This document shows positions 1-6,544 of a DNA stretch of 7,851 nt, in pieces (within the stretch, counting starts at the first letter, position 1; each line of letters begins with the position of its first letter). Source of the stretch: Veillonella sp. (GTDB lineage Bacteria; Bacillota; Negativicutes; Veillonellales; Veillonellaceae); NCBI RefSeq assembly GCF_015058545.1, contig NZ_SVCB01000075.1, positions 1 through 7,851 on the forward strand, written 5' to 3'. Both the position numbers and the translations under genes were made by a program. The notes under the pieces were generated by a model, which searched no databases, had not been told where the DNA came from, and worked only from the letters and a program-made list of their open reading frames with translations.

Positions 1-1
1 A

Positions 2-607
2 GATAATTATAAAAAGTATGATTATGATTGGTTTGTAAAGTTTTATAGGAAAGTTGGGACAGTCAGTAATGAAGCTATGCAAGATATTTGGGCAAAGTTA
101 TTGGCTGAGGAAATAAGTTGTCCACTTACTTATTCGTATAAGACATTAGAAATTTTAAGTATTTTAACTCCTAAAGACGCAAAAATGTTTGAAAATATTG
201 CCAAATGGCGTATAGATGCTTTAACAGAACAATTTATACCTGGTGATAAAGAGTACTTAGATTTATGTGAAATTGGGTTTAATGATATAAAATTACTTAG
301 TGAATATAATATTATTACTCTTAATCCATTATTATCACTAAATGTTACCGGAAAAGATGAGTATATCAGAGTTTTTTGGAGTTCCAGTAATATGATAGAA
401 ATTAGTGTGGAACAATTAAGTTGTTTAGGAAGATTATCATGTTATTTTTTTACGTTTGCAGGAAAAGAACTTTTGAGATTAGTTGCTTTTAGCAAAAATG
501 AAGCACTAGAACGATATGCTAATATTGTTTTATCAAAAGCTAATATTGAATATAGAATTCGCCCTAGAATAACGGTTAAAGTAGAAACACAGATAATTAC
601 TAAATGA
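2..607 (+). CDS. DUF2806-like protein, C-terminal part (5' end outside the window)
   Basis: The reading frame is open from position 2 with no stop, so the gene begins upstream; the Met codon at 77 is internal and is not a convincing start because no Shine-Dalgarno sequence precedes it. The visible 201 residues include D-W-F-V-K-F-Y, then M-Q-D-I-W-A-K-L-L-A-E-E followed by a Pro and by K-T-L-E-I-L. This matches my memory of the DUF2806 family pattern, in which a W-(A/G)-K-(I/L)-L-A-(G/E)-E block is followed by a T-L-x-x-L block. Near the end, F-T-F-A-G-K-E-L-L resembles the 'LT-x-AGKEL' segment of such proteins. No function is known for the family, and no signal peptide or membrane segment is visible. 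Base composition is strikingly AT-rich (one counted 60-base stretch is 25% GC, against about 45% in the GH2 gene), which suggests horizontal acquisition. Family assignment is from memory and moderate in confidence; that it is a coding gene is more secure. Confidence 0.7.
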   Translation, partial: DNYKKYDYDWFVKFYRKVGTVSNEAMQDIWAKLLAEEISCPLTYSYKTLEILSILTPKDAKMFENIAKWRIDALTEQFIPGDKEYLDLCEIGFNDIKLLSEYNIITLNPLLSLNVTGKDEYIRVFWSSSNMIEISVEQLSCLGRLSCYFFTFAGKELLRLVAFSKNEALERYANIVLSKANIEYRIRPRITVKVETQIITK

Positions 608-613
608 GTTGTT

Positions 614-640
614 AGTTTAAAATGTCGTTTAAACTTTTCT
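614..640 (+). terminator. Weak intrinsic terminator after the DUF2806-like gene
   Basis: A perfect 8-bp inverted repeat, AGTTTAAA (614-621) and TTTAAACT (628-635), encloses a 6-base loop and runs into a T-rich stretch. It starts 7 bases after the stop codon. The stem is AT-rich and therefore weak. Confidence 0.45.
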
Positions 641-651
641 AATGTTTTCTG

Positions 652-693
652 ATAAAAACAGCCCATTTAAAACTTAACTTTAAATGGACTGTT
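652..693 (-). terminator. Intrinsic terminator of the HAD phosphatase gene
   Basis: The arms 657-671 and 679-693 pair over 15 positions with one mismatch and a 7-base loop. On the minus strand the hairpin is followed directly by a run of Ts (complement of the A run at 654-658). It lies about 45 bases beyond the stop codon of the leftward phosphatase gene, so it fits as that gene's terminator. On the plus strand no T run follows the stem. Confidence 0.7.
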
Positions 694-736
694 GAAAGAT
701 AAGAGGTAGATTTCCGTTAATTTCTAAAAATTTGAA

Positions 737-1414
737 TCATTCTCTATTCAATGTTTCAATAATCTCCTTCACTTCCCCCGATGTATGAGCTACGTGTTCT
801 GCCCCTAATTTTCTTAGTAATTCCTCATCTCTGAATCCCCAGGTAACAGCGATAGGGAGGAGTCCGGAGTTTTTAGCAGTTTGAAGATCTACTTCGGAGT
901 CGCCTACATAGACGGCTTCTTCCGGTGTGCTGTTAAGCGCTTTTAAGGCTGCGTTCACCATATCCGGTTCCGGTTTACGTTTACAGTCCGGTGTTTCGCC
1001 AATGGCTACGTTGAAATATTCTTTGAAATATTCGTCATTCAAGGCAGTTACGCCTTCTTGTACTTTATTAGAAACGACGGCCATTTTATATCCTTCTTTT
1101 TTCAGTTGTGCCAGTAATTCATAGAGCCCTTCGTAAGGAGCGGTTTTATCATTGTTGTGTTCCGCATAATACTCTTTCAGTTCAGTGAGCATGGTATCGA
1201 GTTGTTCTTGGGACACCTTAAGATCTGTACCGGTGAGAACGCTACGTTCTACCAATTTGCCGAGGCCGTTGCCGACGAAGCTGCGAATTTCCGCTAAGGA
1301 ACGAGTTGGATAATTATGTTTTTTCAAAATATAATTCATGGAATCCATGAGGTCGTCCAATGTATTTAAAATCGTTCCATCACAATCAAATATAACTGTA
1401 GTATAGCGTTTCAT
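737..1414 (-). CDS. HAD-family hydrolase, phosphoglycolate phosphatase-like
   Basis: A 225-residue soluble protein of the haloacid dehalogenase superfamily, which removes phosphate from small phosphorylated metabolites through an aspartyl-phosphate intermediate. Motif I is D-C-D-G-T at 10-14 (nucleophile D10, acid/base D12). An alpha-helical cap of the PGP/beta-phosphoglucomutase type spans roughly 16-85. Motif II is V-V-S-N-K at 113-117 (S115). The motif III lysine is K147 in K-P-E-P, and motif IV is G-D-S-x-x-D at 171-176. Length and motif spacing are those of Gph-like enzymes, but substrate choice within this group cannot be read from motifs, so phosphoglycolate is only the default guess. 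The start is supported by AAGGAGA at 1422-1428, 7 bases upstream of the ATG. The gene is monocistronic, divergent from the GH2-like gene, with its own promoter at 1469-1497 and terminator at 652-693. Confidence 0.9.
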   Translation of the reverse strand: MKRYTTVIFDCDGTILNTLDDLMDSMNYILKKHNYPTRSLAEIRSFVGNGLGKLVERSVLTGTDLKVSQEQLDTMLTELKEYYAEHNNDKTAPYEGLYELLAQLKKEGYKMAVVSNKVQEGVTALNDEYFKEYFNVAIGETPDCKRKPEPDMVNAALKALNSTPEEAVYVGDSEVDLQTAKNSGLLPIAVTWGFRDEELLRKLGAEHVAHTSGEVKEIIETLNRE

Positions 1415-1454
1415 CAGTAAATCTCCTTATATTTTGCGTAAAGTCGTTCAAATT

Positions 1455-1490
1455 TGCACATTTATTTTAGTATAGGTGAAAAAATGTGCA
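1455..1490. promoter_or_regulatory. Inverted repeat astride the phosphatase promoter (possible operator)
   Basis: TGCACATTT at 1455-1463 is perfectly mirrored by AAATGTGCA at 1482-1490. The repeat is centred on the -10 box of the leftward promoter, with one half-site in the -35/-10 spacer and the other near the expected transcription start. That placement suits a dimeric repressor, but no regulator is identifiable in the window. Confidence 0.4.
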
Positions 1491-1497
1491 TTGTAAA
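1469..1497 (-). promoter_or_regulatory. Sigma-A-like promoter of the HAD phosphatase gene
   Basis: Read on the minus strand, TTTACA (1492-1497) is followed after exactly 17 bases by TATACT (1469-1474), a near-consensus -35/-10 pair. It points at the phosphatase start 55 bases away. Confidence 0.7.
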
Positions 1498-1519
1498 CAG
1501 AATTTCCTGCATAAATTCA

Positions 1520-1549
1520 TTGAATACATATAGGTATTTAGTATATACT
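1520..1549 (+). promoter_or_regulatory. Sigma-A-like promoter of the GH2-like gene
   Basis: TTGAAT (1520-1525), an 18-base spacer, then TATACT (1544-1549). Transcription would begin near 1556, giving a short leader of about 20 bases before the start codon. Confidence 0.6.
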
Positions 1550-1561
1550 TATAAGAGATAT

Positions 1562-1567
1562 AGGAGG
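1562..1567 (+). promoter_or_regulatory. Ribosome binding site that decides the GH2-like start
   Basis: AGGAGG lies 8 bases before the ATG at 1576. An in-frame TTG at 1573 would be only 5 bases away and is a poorer initiator, so the ATG is preferred. Confidence 0.75.
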
Positions 1568-1575
1568 AGTCTTTG

Positions 1576-3261
1576 ATGAGTACGATGGAATTATTGCAGC
1601 CCGTAACAAACGTATTTCGCGACAGTATCGATTTACGTGGCAACTGGTTTTTTGCCTTTGATAAATCAAAGGATAAAACCTATGAAACCGGCGTGGCTCG
1701 GCAGATGTCGGTACCGGTACCGGCGGCTTTGCAGGACGTATTTGTAAGTCCCGATGAGCGAAGCTACTGCGGTACGATGTGGTATGAACGCAATATTTAT
1801 ATTTCGAAACGATGGCTCGGATTGGATGTATTTTTGCGTTTTGACGGTATTGGCAATCGAGCGGTGGTGTACGTTAACGGTATGGAAGCAGGGCGCCATG
1901 AAGGGTCCTTTGTTTCGACGGTTATTAATGTGACACGTCAATTACGCTATGGTGAAGAAAACCGCATTATTGTAAAAGTGAATAATGAATTATCCGCGTA
2001 TACTTTGCCTGCCGGGCAGGTTGTTTCATCGCCTAAAGGACGCCGCATTAATCAGCCGAATTTTGATTATGACGTGCCGACTGGGATTTATGGCAATGTT
2101 ACGCTTTATACGGTGCCGACGACCCGTTTGACGGGCATAATGGTGCAGACCGAAGCGTTGTCACAGGAAGAGGCCGTTGTGCAATATATGGCTCACGTCC
2201 AGGGGAACTGCTTGGTAACGGCTACTTTGCGTGATAGAGAAGGCCGTATTGTGGCCACCGGTGTGGGTGGTAATGCGAAATTGACTGTTGAAAACCCACA
2301 TATTTGGACCGTAGGGGATGGCTACTTATATACTTTGGAAGTGGAAGTAAGCCGTCTAGGCAAAAAGCATGATATCTATCATCAACGTATCGGCATTCGC
2401 ACGGTAGCTGTAGAAGGTGGCAATCTCATGTTAAATGGTGCCATTGTTCGCTTGAAAGGGCTTGAACTGGGGCCTTCTAATTTAACCTTATCTTCAAATC
2501 CAATTCAGGCAAAACAGCAATTACAGAAGTTATTGGAGCTTGGCGGCAACTGTATTTTCAGTAGTGGCCGACCAATATCCCCGGACGTGCTTCAGCTCAC
2601 TGATGAAGCAGGTATTTTGGTTGTCGCTGAAATGCCGGCAGCCGGATTAGTAGCTAAAGATTGGCAACCGGGCGAAGCAAATTTCAATAAAACCGATATT
2701 AAATCCAGATTGCTTGATACTCACAAAGACACGATTGACTCCTTAATAACTCGTGATAAAAATCATCCATCCGTAATCAGCTGGTCATTGTTATATAATC
2801 CGGTAACGATGATGAAAGAGGATGAATTATACTATTCGGATATTGCGGAAGCGGCACGCCAAAGTGATTGGGAAAAACGTCCGTTGGCCTTGACTATGTC
2901 ACAGTCGCTCGGTGATATTTGGACCGGAGCTTTAAAAGCGTATTCCTTATTGATTTTGAAAAAATGGACAAAACAGTGGCATGCTGATGTGGAACTTTTG
3001 CAGAGCACTATGTACAAAGAATTAGTTGATTGGGAAGCCAAGCAACCGGATAAGGCGCTTGCCGTGGTAATGGGGGCTGAAACTTCAGCAAACTGCTATG
3101 GTATGAAAGCAACCTTGGCATCCTATGCAATGTATCGTGATGCATCTGAAAAAGTACAGGAGTTGTTAACGATGTTAAGCTCCATGCCGAATGTACAAGG
3201 TCACTTTTTACAAGGTGAGGCTGCTGAATTATCAGAAACGCTTAAACAGAATTGGAAATAA
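1576..3261 (+). CDS. GH2 / beta-glucuronidase-like protein lacking catalytic residues (probable pseudoenzyme)
   Basis: A 561-residue protein without signal peptide, so probably cytoplasmic. It aligns by eye with E. coli beta-glucuronidase (603 residues) along nearly its whole length: the sugar-binding jelly roll (about 10-180, with C-G-T-M-W-Y-x-R and K-V-N-N-E-L), the Ig-like domain (about 182-280, with N-P-H-I-W and G-Y-L-Y-x-L), and a reduced TIM barrel (about 281-555, with R-D-K-N-H-P-S-V-I-S-W-S). The active site is degenerate. The acid/base Glu413 position is N408 (S-L-L-Y-N-P where active enzymes have S-I-A-N-E-P), and the nucleophile Glu504 position is V498. The signature R-T-S-H-Y-P has become F-S-S-G-R-P at 328-333. 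The N-R-Y-Y-G-W-Y block and the C-terminal N-x-K carboxylate-recognition motif are absent, and the protein ends about 40 residues early. The position of Asp163 is still Asp (D164). The frame is uninterrupted with a good promoter and RBS, so a non-catalytic binding or structural role is inferred. Annotation as an active glucuronidase would be misleading. Confidence 0.85.
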   Translation: MSTMELLQPVTNVFRDSIDLRGNWFFAFDKSKDKTYETGVARQMSVPVPAALQDVFVSPDERSYCGTMWYERNIYISKRWLGLDVFLRFDGIGNRAVVYVNGMEAGRHEGSFVSTVINVTRQLRYGEENRIIVKVNNELSAYTLPAGQVVSSPKGRRINQPNFDYDVPTGIYGNVTLYTVPTTRLTGIMVQTEALSQEEAVVQYMAHVQGNCLVTATLRDREGRIVATGVGGNAKLTVENPHIWTVGDGYLYTLEVEVSRLGKKHDIYHQRIGIRTVAVEGGNLMLNGAIVRLKGLELGPSNLTLSSNPIQAKQQLQKLLELGGNCIFSSGRPISPDVLQLTDEAGILVVAEMPAAGLVAKDWQPGEANFNKTDIKSRLLDTHKDTIDSLITRDKNHPSVISWSLLYNPVTMMKEDELYYSDIAEAARQSDWEKRPLALTMSQSLGDIWTGALKAYSLLILKKWTKQWHADVELLQSTMYKELVDWEAKQPDKALAVVMGAETSANCYGMKATLASYAMYRDASEKVQELLTMLSSMPNVQGHFLQGEAAELSETLKQNWK

Positions 3262-3298
3262 TATATTAAAACGCTATAATTTTATAATCTATTAACTA

Positions 3299-3344
3299 AA
3301 AAGTGGAAAGGTAAGTCTGATGAATGACTTATCTTTCCACTTTT
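3299..3344. terminator. Strong bidirectional terminator between convergent genes
   Basis: A 19-bp stem (3299-3317 with 3326-3344, one G-T wobble) closes an 8-base loop. The stem is flanked by A-rich sequence on the left and ends in TTTT on the right, so it can work for the GH2-like gene on the plus strand and back up the ligase operon on the minus strand. Confidence 0.8.
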
Positions 3345-3354
3345 GACTATGAAG

Positions 3355-3408
3355 AAAGGGCCATAACTGAAATGTGAGTTTACAACTCTATTTCGTTACA
3401 GCCCCTTT
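3355..3408 (-). terminator. Imperfect long hairpin downstream of the ligase operon
   Basis: AAAGGG at 3355-3360 pairs with CCCTTT at 3403-3408, and the interior pairs imperfectly with small bulges (ATAAC/GTTAC, GAAAT/ATTTC, GAGTT/AACTC). Read on the minus strand, the stem ends in CCCTTTCTTC. It begins 32 bases past the ligase stop, so it probably terminates the leftward operon, with the 3299-3344 hairpin as a second stop. Confidence 0.5.
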
Positions 3409-3439
3409 GTTATTTAGATTAATATGTTGTTTTTGAAGC

Positions 3440-4696
3440 TTATGCTTTTTTAGGTAGTGAATCTTCATTACTAGTTATATTATTAATGCTTTCAAGATGT
3501 GTTTCGTGATCTGCCAACGCTTCCAAACTCAAGCTGATAGCGATATAGTACCAGTAGAGCTTCATAATAGCCGAAGCATCAAAGGTATAGTCGATAAGGC
3601 CAAAAAGCAAGTAGAAGGTGGTAGCAGCCAAACGCATGTAGGCATATGGATTACCTTTAAAAGTGTCTCGAAGTGCAGTAACCTCGATATAACCGAACAG
3701 GATTAAGAATGCTAACAGGCCGATTACGCCTGATTCGGTCGTGACTTGAATAAAGTTATTATGCGTATGTACCATGCGTTGTGTATTTTCCGGTAACTCA
3801 TAATGTGCTTTATATAATTCAGTGAATTCTCCGGGACCTACACCAAAGAGTGGATAATCATGAATCATCATAGCCGCTGATTCCCAAACAACGAGACGAT
3901 CCGCATTGGAGCGGTCTGTTGTCATATTGGTAGTCGATATGATTCGATTTTGCATGCTCGGATTGGAGGCAATATAACCGCCGATAATAGCAGCTATAAT
4001 AAGGCAGGCAATAGGGAAGTATTTATTCTTACGCCAATACTTAAAAGAGAAAAATGGTGTGAAGGCTAACAGTAACCAACTGCCGCGACTTTGACCGCCG
4101 AACAAGCCAAGGATATTCGTGAAAATAGAAATAACGGCTAATTTTCGTAACCCCATAGGGAAGACTGTTTCGGCCATCACAATTACTTGTACCGGAATGG
4201 TCATAGCTAAGATGGCAGCTAAGTTCAAGGGGTTATTACTAAAGCCCGATGGACGGGGCTCTTTTAAAAGTGTATGTTGGAAAAACGCCAATAAAGAATC
4301 AAGGTTTAATGAGATAAATACCGCCCCTAAGAGCCAATACATTTGTTTTTTGCTTTTGGCACAGAACGGAATAATAAAGAGCGGTAAAGCGCGATAGAGC
4401 CAAATTTCAAGCAAAGCTTTAAAGGATTTTCCTAAATGTTCACTCACAAATACAGAAGGTACTATGAGGAGAATGGCAATGCCTAAGATTTTGAAATAGG
4501 GGAGTGCCTTTTTCACAATATAATTATCTTTTAACGTGTAATTCTTATACTGCTTATAAAGGCTGATTAAAAAGAATAAAATCGCCAAGCCATATAATAC
4601 ATTGCCGGCACCCATGGATATTCGTTGCATGAAAATCGCGGCACCAACAAAGAATATGGCATAGTTTTCAGTAGTAAGATGTTTTAAATAATTCAT
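3440..4696 (-). CDS. O-antigen ligase family membrane protein (Wzy_C / WaaL-like)
   Basis: A 418-residue polytopic inner-membrane protein with roughly ten to twelve hydrophobic segments. Family features include S-R-G-S-W at 203-207, which matches the conserved arginine loop of ligases, and the Wzy_C-type stretch from about 264: R-L-V-V-W-E-S-A, then P-L-F-G-V-G-P-G-E-F (282-291) and H-T-H-N-N-F-I-Q (310-317) followed by E-S-G-V-I-G-L-L. These enzymes move a glycan from undecaprenyl diphosphate either to lipid A-core (WaaL), to a growing polymer (Wzy) or to protein. Sequence alone does not separate these roles. Translation appears coupled to the upstream flippase gene: the flippase stop TAA shares a base with this ATG, and AGAGG lies 9 bases before the start. 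The C-terminal tail after about 392 is hydrophilic. Together with the flippase it suggests assembly of LPS O-antigen or another surface glycan. No glycosyltransferases are visible nearby. Confidence 0.85.
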   Translation of the reverse strand: MNYLKHLTTENYAIFFVGAAIFMQRISMGAGNVLYGLAILFFLISLYKQYKNYTLKDNYIVKKALPYFKILGIAILLIVPSVFVSEHLGKSFKALLEIWLYRALPLFIIPFCAKSKKQMYWLLGAVFISLNLDSLLAFFQHTLLKEPRPSGFSNNPLNLAAILAMTIPVQVIVMAETVFPMGLRKLAVISIFTNILGLFGGQSRGSWLLLAFTPFFSFKYWRKNKYFPIACLIIAAIIGGYIASNPSMQNRIISTTNMTTDRSNADRLVVWESAAMMIHDYPLFGVGPGEFTELYKAHYELPENTQRMVHTHNNFIQVTTESGVIGLLAFLILFGYIEVTALRDTFKGNPYAYMRLAATTFYLLFGLIDYTFDASAIMKLYWYYIAISLSLEALADHETHLESINNITSNEDSLPKKA

Positions 4697-6264
4697 TATT
4701 CTTTACCTCTAAAGAACTTCCCAATTAATGGCATCCGTTCACCGTCATGACGGTTTAAGCCTTTTAGAAGCACCATAACGATGACGTAGATAACGCCGCC
4801 CAAAAAGGCACTGATGGCCATGGCAAAGAATTTATGCATGATGCCTTCAAGCGGTGGGTAGAGGAAGAACATAGCGACGCCCATGATAATGGCGCTGACG
4901 ATGTTTTTCCAAAGCAGGGAAAAGTCCAGGAAATAGCCTGTGTATTTTTTTATCCAAATCAGATTTAAAAGGGCAGCCACACCAATGTCGGCTACGGTCG
5001 CATAGGCGGCACCGCTGATGCCGAGCCAAGGAATAGATGTTAAATTCCAGTTCAAAATAACTTTGGAAATGGCCGCAATGCCCATGTTAATAACCGGCAA
5101 GGTTGGTTTACCGAGGCCTTGTAAAACCCCGGTCGTTACCTGATGCATGCCGAGGAAGAAAATAGCGATAGCCGTAATCTGGGTCGCTTCAGCGGCACGC
5201 GGTGCGTTGTAGATGACGCTCACTACCGGCTCTGCCAAAACGTAGAGCATCAAGGTAAACGGTACAGTGGACATAAAGGTAATACGCATAGCACCGGCGG
5301 TGCGGTAGTATACGCCTTTTTTATCGCCCGTTGCATTCGCATTGGAAATGGCCGGAACGATGCTTGTCGCCAAAGCAGCGGTAATAATCGTGGCCAAGTT
5401 GATAAGCGGTACGGCCATACCGGTTAAGTAACCGAATAATTCAGTTGCCTGGCTGGTGGTAAAACCGGCGACTTCCAAACGGCGCGGCACGATGAATAAA
5501 TCGAGGTTTGCTACTAACGGCAACATTAAGCTGGCTAAGGAAATCGGAATAGCCAATTTAATGAGGCGTTTTACGATAGATCCGGACGATTCACCGGGAC
5601 CTTCCGGTTGTTTATGTGCATCTTCCGGTGATTTCGGTAATTTATAATAGTAGTACATGAGCACCACGAGGGCACCAAACGCACCGATACCGGCCCCCAT
5701 GCTGGCACCGCCGGCGGCGGCTCCGAGACCGTAAGGAAGGAGCATATACGCAGCTCCAAGCATAACAACTACGCGGAGTAATTGTTCAATAATTTGGCTC
5801 ACGGCGGTCGGCGTCATCATTTGCCAACCTTGTAAGTAACCGCGGTAACAGGAAATAAGCGTTACGAAGAAGATGGCCGGAGCTAAGGCCAGTAATGCCA
5901 GATACGCTCGATCATCTATGATGTAGCCTGATGAAATGAGCCAGTCGGCGCCAAACCACATCAGGATACTGAATAGCAGGCCGGTAGCAAAGAGAAGATA
6001 GAATGACAGTTTAAAAACCTTTTGGGCGCCGCGATAATCGAAGCGGGCGAGTTTTTCCGCCGTCAATATTGAAATTGCAATCGGAATCCCGGCACTGGAC
6101 AGTTGCAATGATAAGAGGTAAATCGGGAACGCCATTTGGTAGATCCCAATCCCTTCACCGCCGAGTACACGGGACAGCAAAATCCAGTTGATGCTGCCGA
6201 TGGCTTTGACCACAAAGCCGGCAATGGTAAGAATAAGAGTGCCTTGTAAAAATCGGTTAACCAT
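4696..6264 (-). CDS. Polysaccharide/lipid-linked oligosaccharide flippase, SpoVB/MurJ/Wzx-like (MOP superfamily)
   Basis: A 522-residue inner-membrane protein with about 14 predicted hydrophobic helices in two similar halves. The N-terminal block I-L-L-S-R-V-L-G-x-E-G-I-G-I-Y-Q (28-43) with the following S-S-A-G-I-P-I-A-I-S (56-65) is typical of the SpoVB/YtgP branch of polysaccharide exporters. Y-R-G-Y-L-Q-G (140-146) in the first half is echoed by T-G-V-L-Q-G-L-G-K-P (378-387) in the second. A hydrophilic cytoplasmic loop at about 208-233 separates the halves. Members flip undecaprenyl-linked sugars or lipid II across the inner membrane. The adjoining ligase gene argues for a surface polysaccharide precursor, while kinship to YtgP leaves lipid II possible. 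The start is supported by GGGAG at 6273-6277, 8 bases upstream of the ATG. It is the first gene of a two-gene operon, overlapping the ligase gene by one base. Confidence 0.88.
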   Translation of the reverse strand: MVNRFLQGTLILTIAGFVVKAIGSINWILLSRVLGGEGIGIYQMAFPIYLLSLQLSSAGIPIAISILTAEKLARFDYRGAQKVFKLSFYLLFATGLLFSILMWFGADWLISSGYIIDDRAYLALLALAPAIFFVTLISCYRGYLQGWQMMTPTAVSQIIEQLLRVVVMLGAAYMLLPYGLGAAAGGASMGAGIGAFGALVVLMYYYYKLPKSPEDAHKQPEGPGESSGSIVKRLIKLAIPISLASLMLPLVANLDLFIVPRRLEVAGFTTSQATELFGYLTGMAVPLINLATIITAALATSIVPAISNANATGDKKGVYYRTAGAMRITFMSTVPFTLMLYVLAEPVVSVIYNAPRAAEATQITAIAIFFLGMHQVTTGVLQGLGKPTLPVINMGIAAISKVILNWNLTSIPWLGISGAAYATVADIGVAALLNLIWIKKYTGYFLDFSLLWKNIVSAIIMGVAMFFLYPPLEGIMHKFFAMAISAFLGGVIYVIVMVLLKGLNRHDGERMPLIGKFFRGKE

Positions 6265-6304
6265 TTACTATACTCCCAACTTGATATTCATATGGTAGTT
6301 AATG

Positions 6305-6343
6305 TTTATAATGTCTATTTGAGGCTGTATTTAAGTTCAGCCT
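6305..6343 (-). promoter_or_regulatory. Tentative promoter of the flippase-ligase operon with an overlapping inverted repeat
   Basis: On the minus strand a TATAAA -10 candidate (6305-6310) has a poor -35 candidate TTAAAT (6329-6334) 18 bases upstream. A perfect AGGCTG (6322-6327) / CAGCCT (6338-6343) inverted repeat brackets that -35. Either element could be chance in AT-rich DNA. Confidence 0.3.
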
Positions 6344-6502
6344 ATCAATATTTAATTTTAACATACATTCGAGTAACCTGCATTAGGATTTTGAGAAAGA
6401 GGGAAGTATTTTAGACGATTCTGAGTAAAGGTGTAATGGTGAAGGAGCTTTGTTTTTGTAGTATGTTGGTGGTTATTATTAGTCTCTATAGCTATTAAAA
6501 CT

Positions 6503-6544
6503 AATAACTTTTTAGTTATTGAAAATTGATAACTTTTGAGTTAT
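6503..6544. promoter_or_regulatory. Twin 16-bp palindromes, probable operators of the antitoxin-like gene
   Basis: ATAACT-TTTT-AGTTAT at 6504-6519 (one further pair at 6503/6520) and ATAACT-TTTG-AGTTAT at 6529-6544 have identical half-sites and centres 25 bp apart. They overlap the likely -35 region (TTGAAA 6519-6524 or TTGATA 6526-6531, with TATTGT 6542-6547 or TAGATA 6549-6554 as -10 at 17-base spacing). Type II antitoxins of the XRE class typically repress their own promoter through such sites. Confidence 0.6.

Noticed and set aside
442..666. A leftward 74-codon open frame across the end of the DUF2806-like gene.
   Set aside because: It starts inside a terminator hairpin, has no promoter or ribosome site and is antisense to a better-supported gene.
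1573..1575. TTG at 1573 as the start of the GH2-like gene.
   Set aside because: It is only 5 bases from AGGAGG, and the adjacent ATG at 1576 has the better 8-base spacing and the stronger start codon.
1576..3261. Calling the GH2-like gene an active beta-glucuronidase (uidA).
   Set aside because: Overall similarity is clear, but both catalytic glutamates and the carboxylate-recognition motif are missing, so neither the activity nor the symbol is justified.
4847..5768. Several open frames on both strands inside the flippase gene.
   Set aside because: They lie fully within a well-supported membrane protein gene, have low-complexity Arg/His/Cys-rich translations and no ribosome sites. They are frame shadows.
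6436..6498. A 20-codon hydrophobic ORF (starts M-V-K-E-L-C-F-C) preceded by AAAGG, just before the twin palindromes; possibly a small membrane toxin peptide.
   Set aside because: The Shine-Dalgarno match is short, there is no clear promoter or antisense RNA partner, and an ORF of this size is expected by chance. Conservation would be needed.
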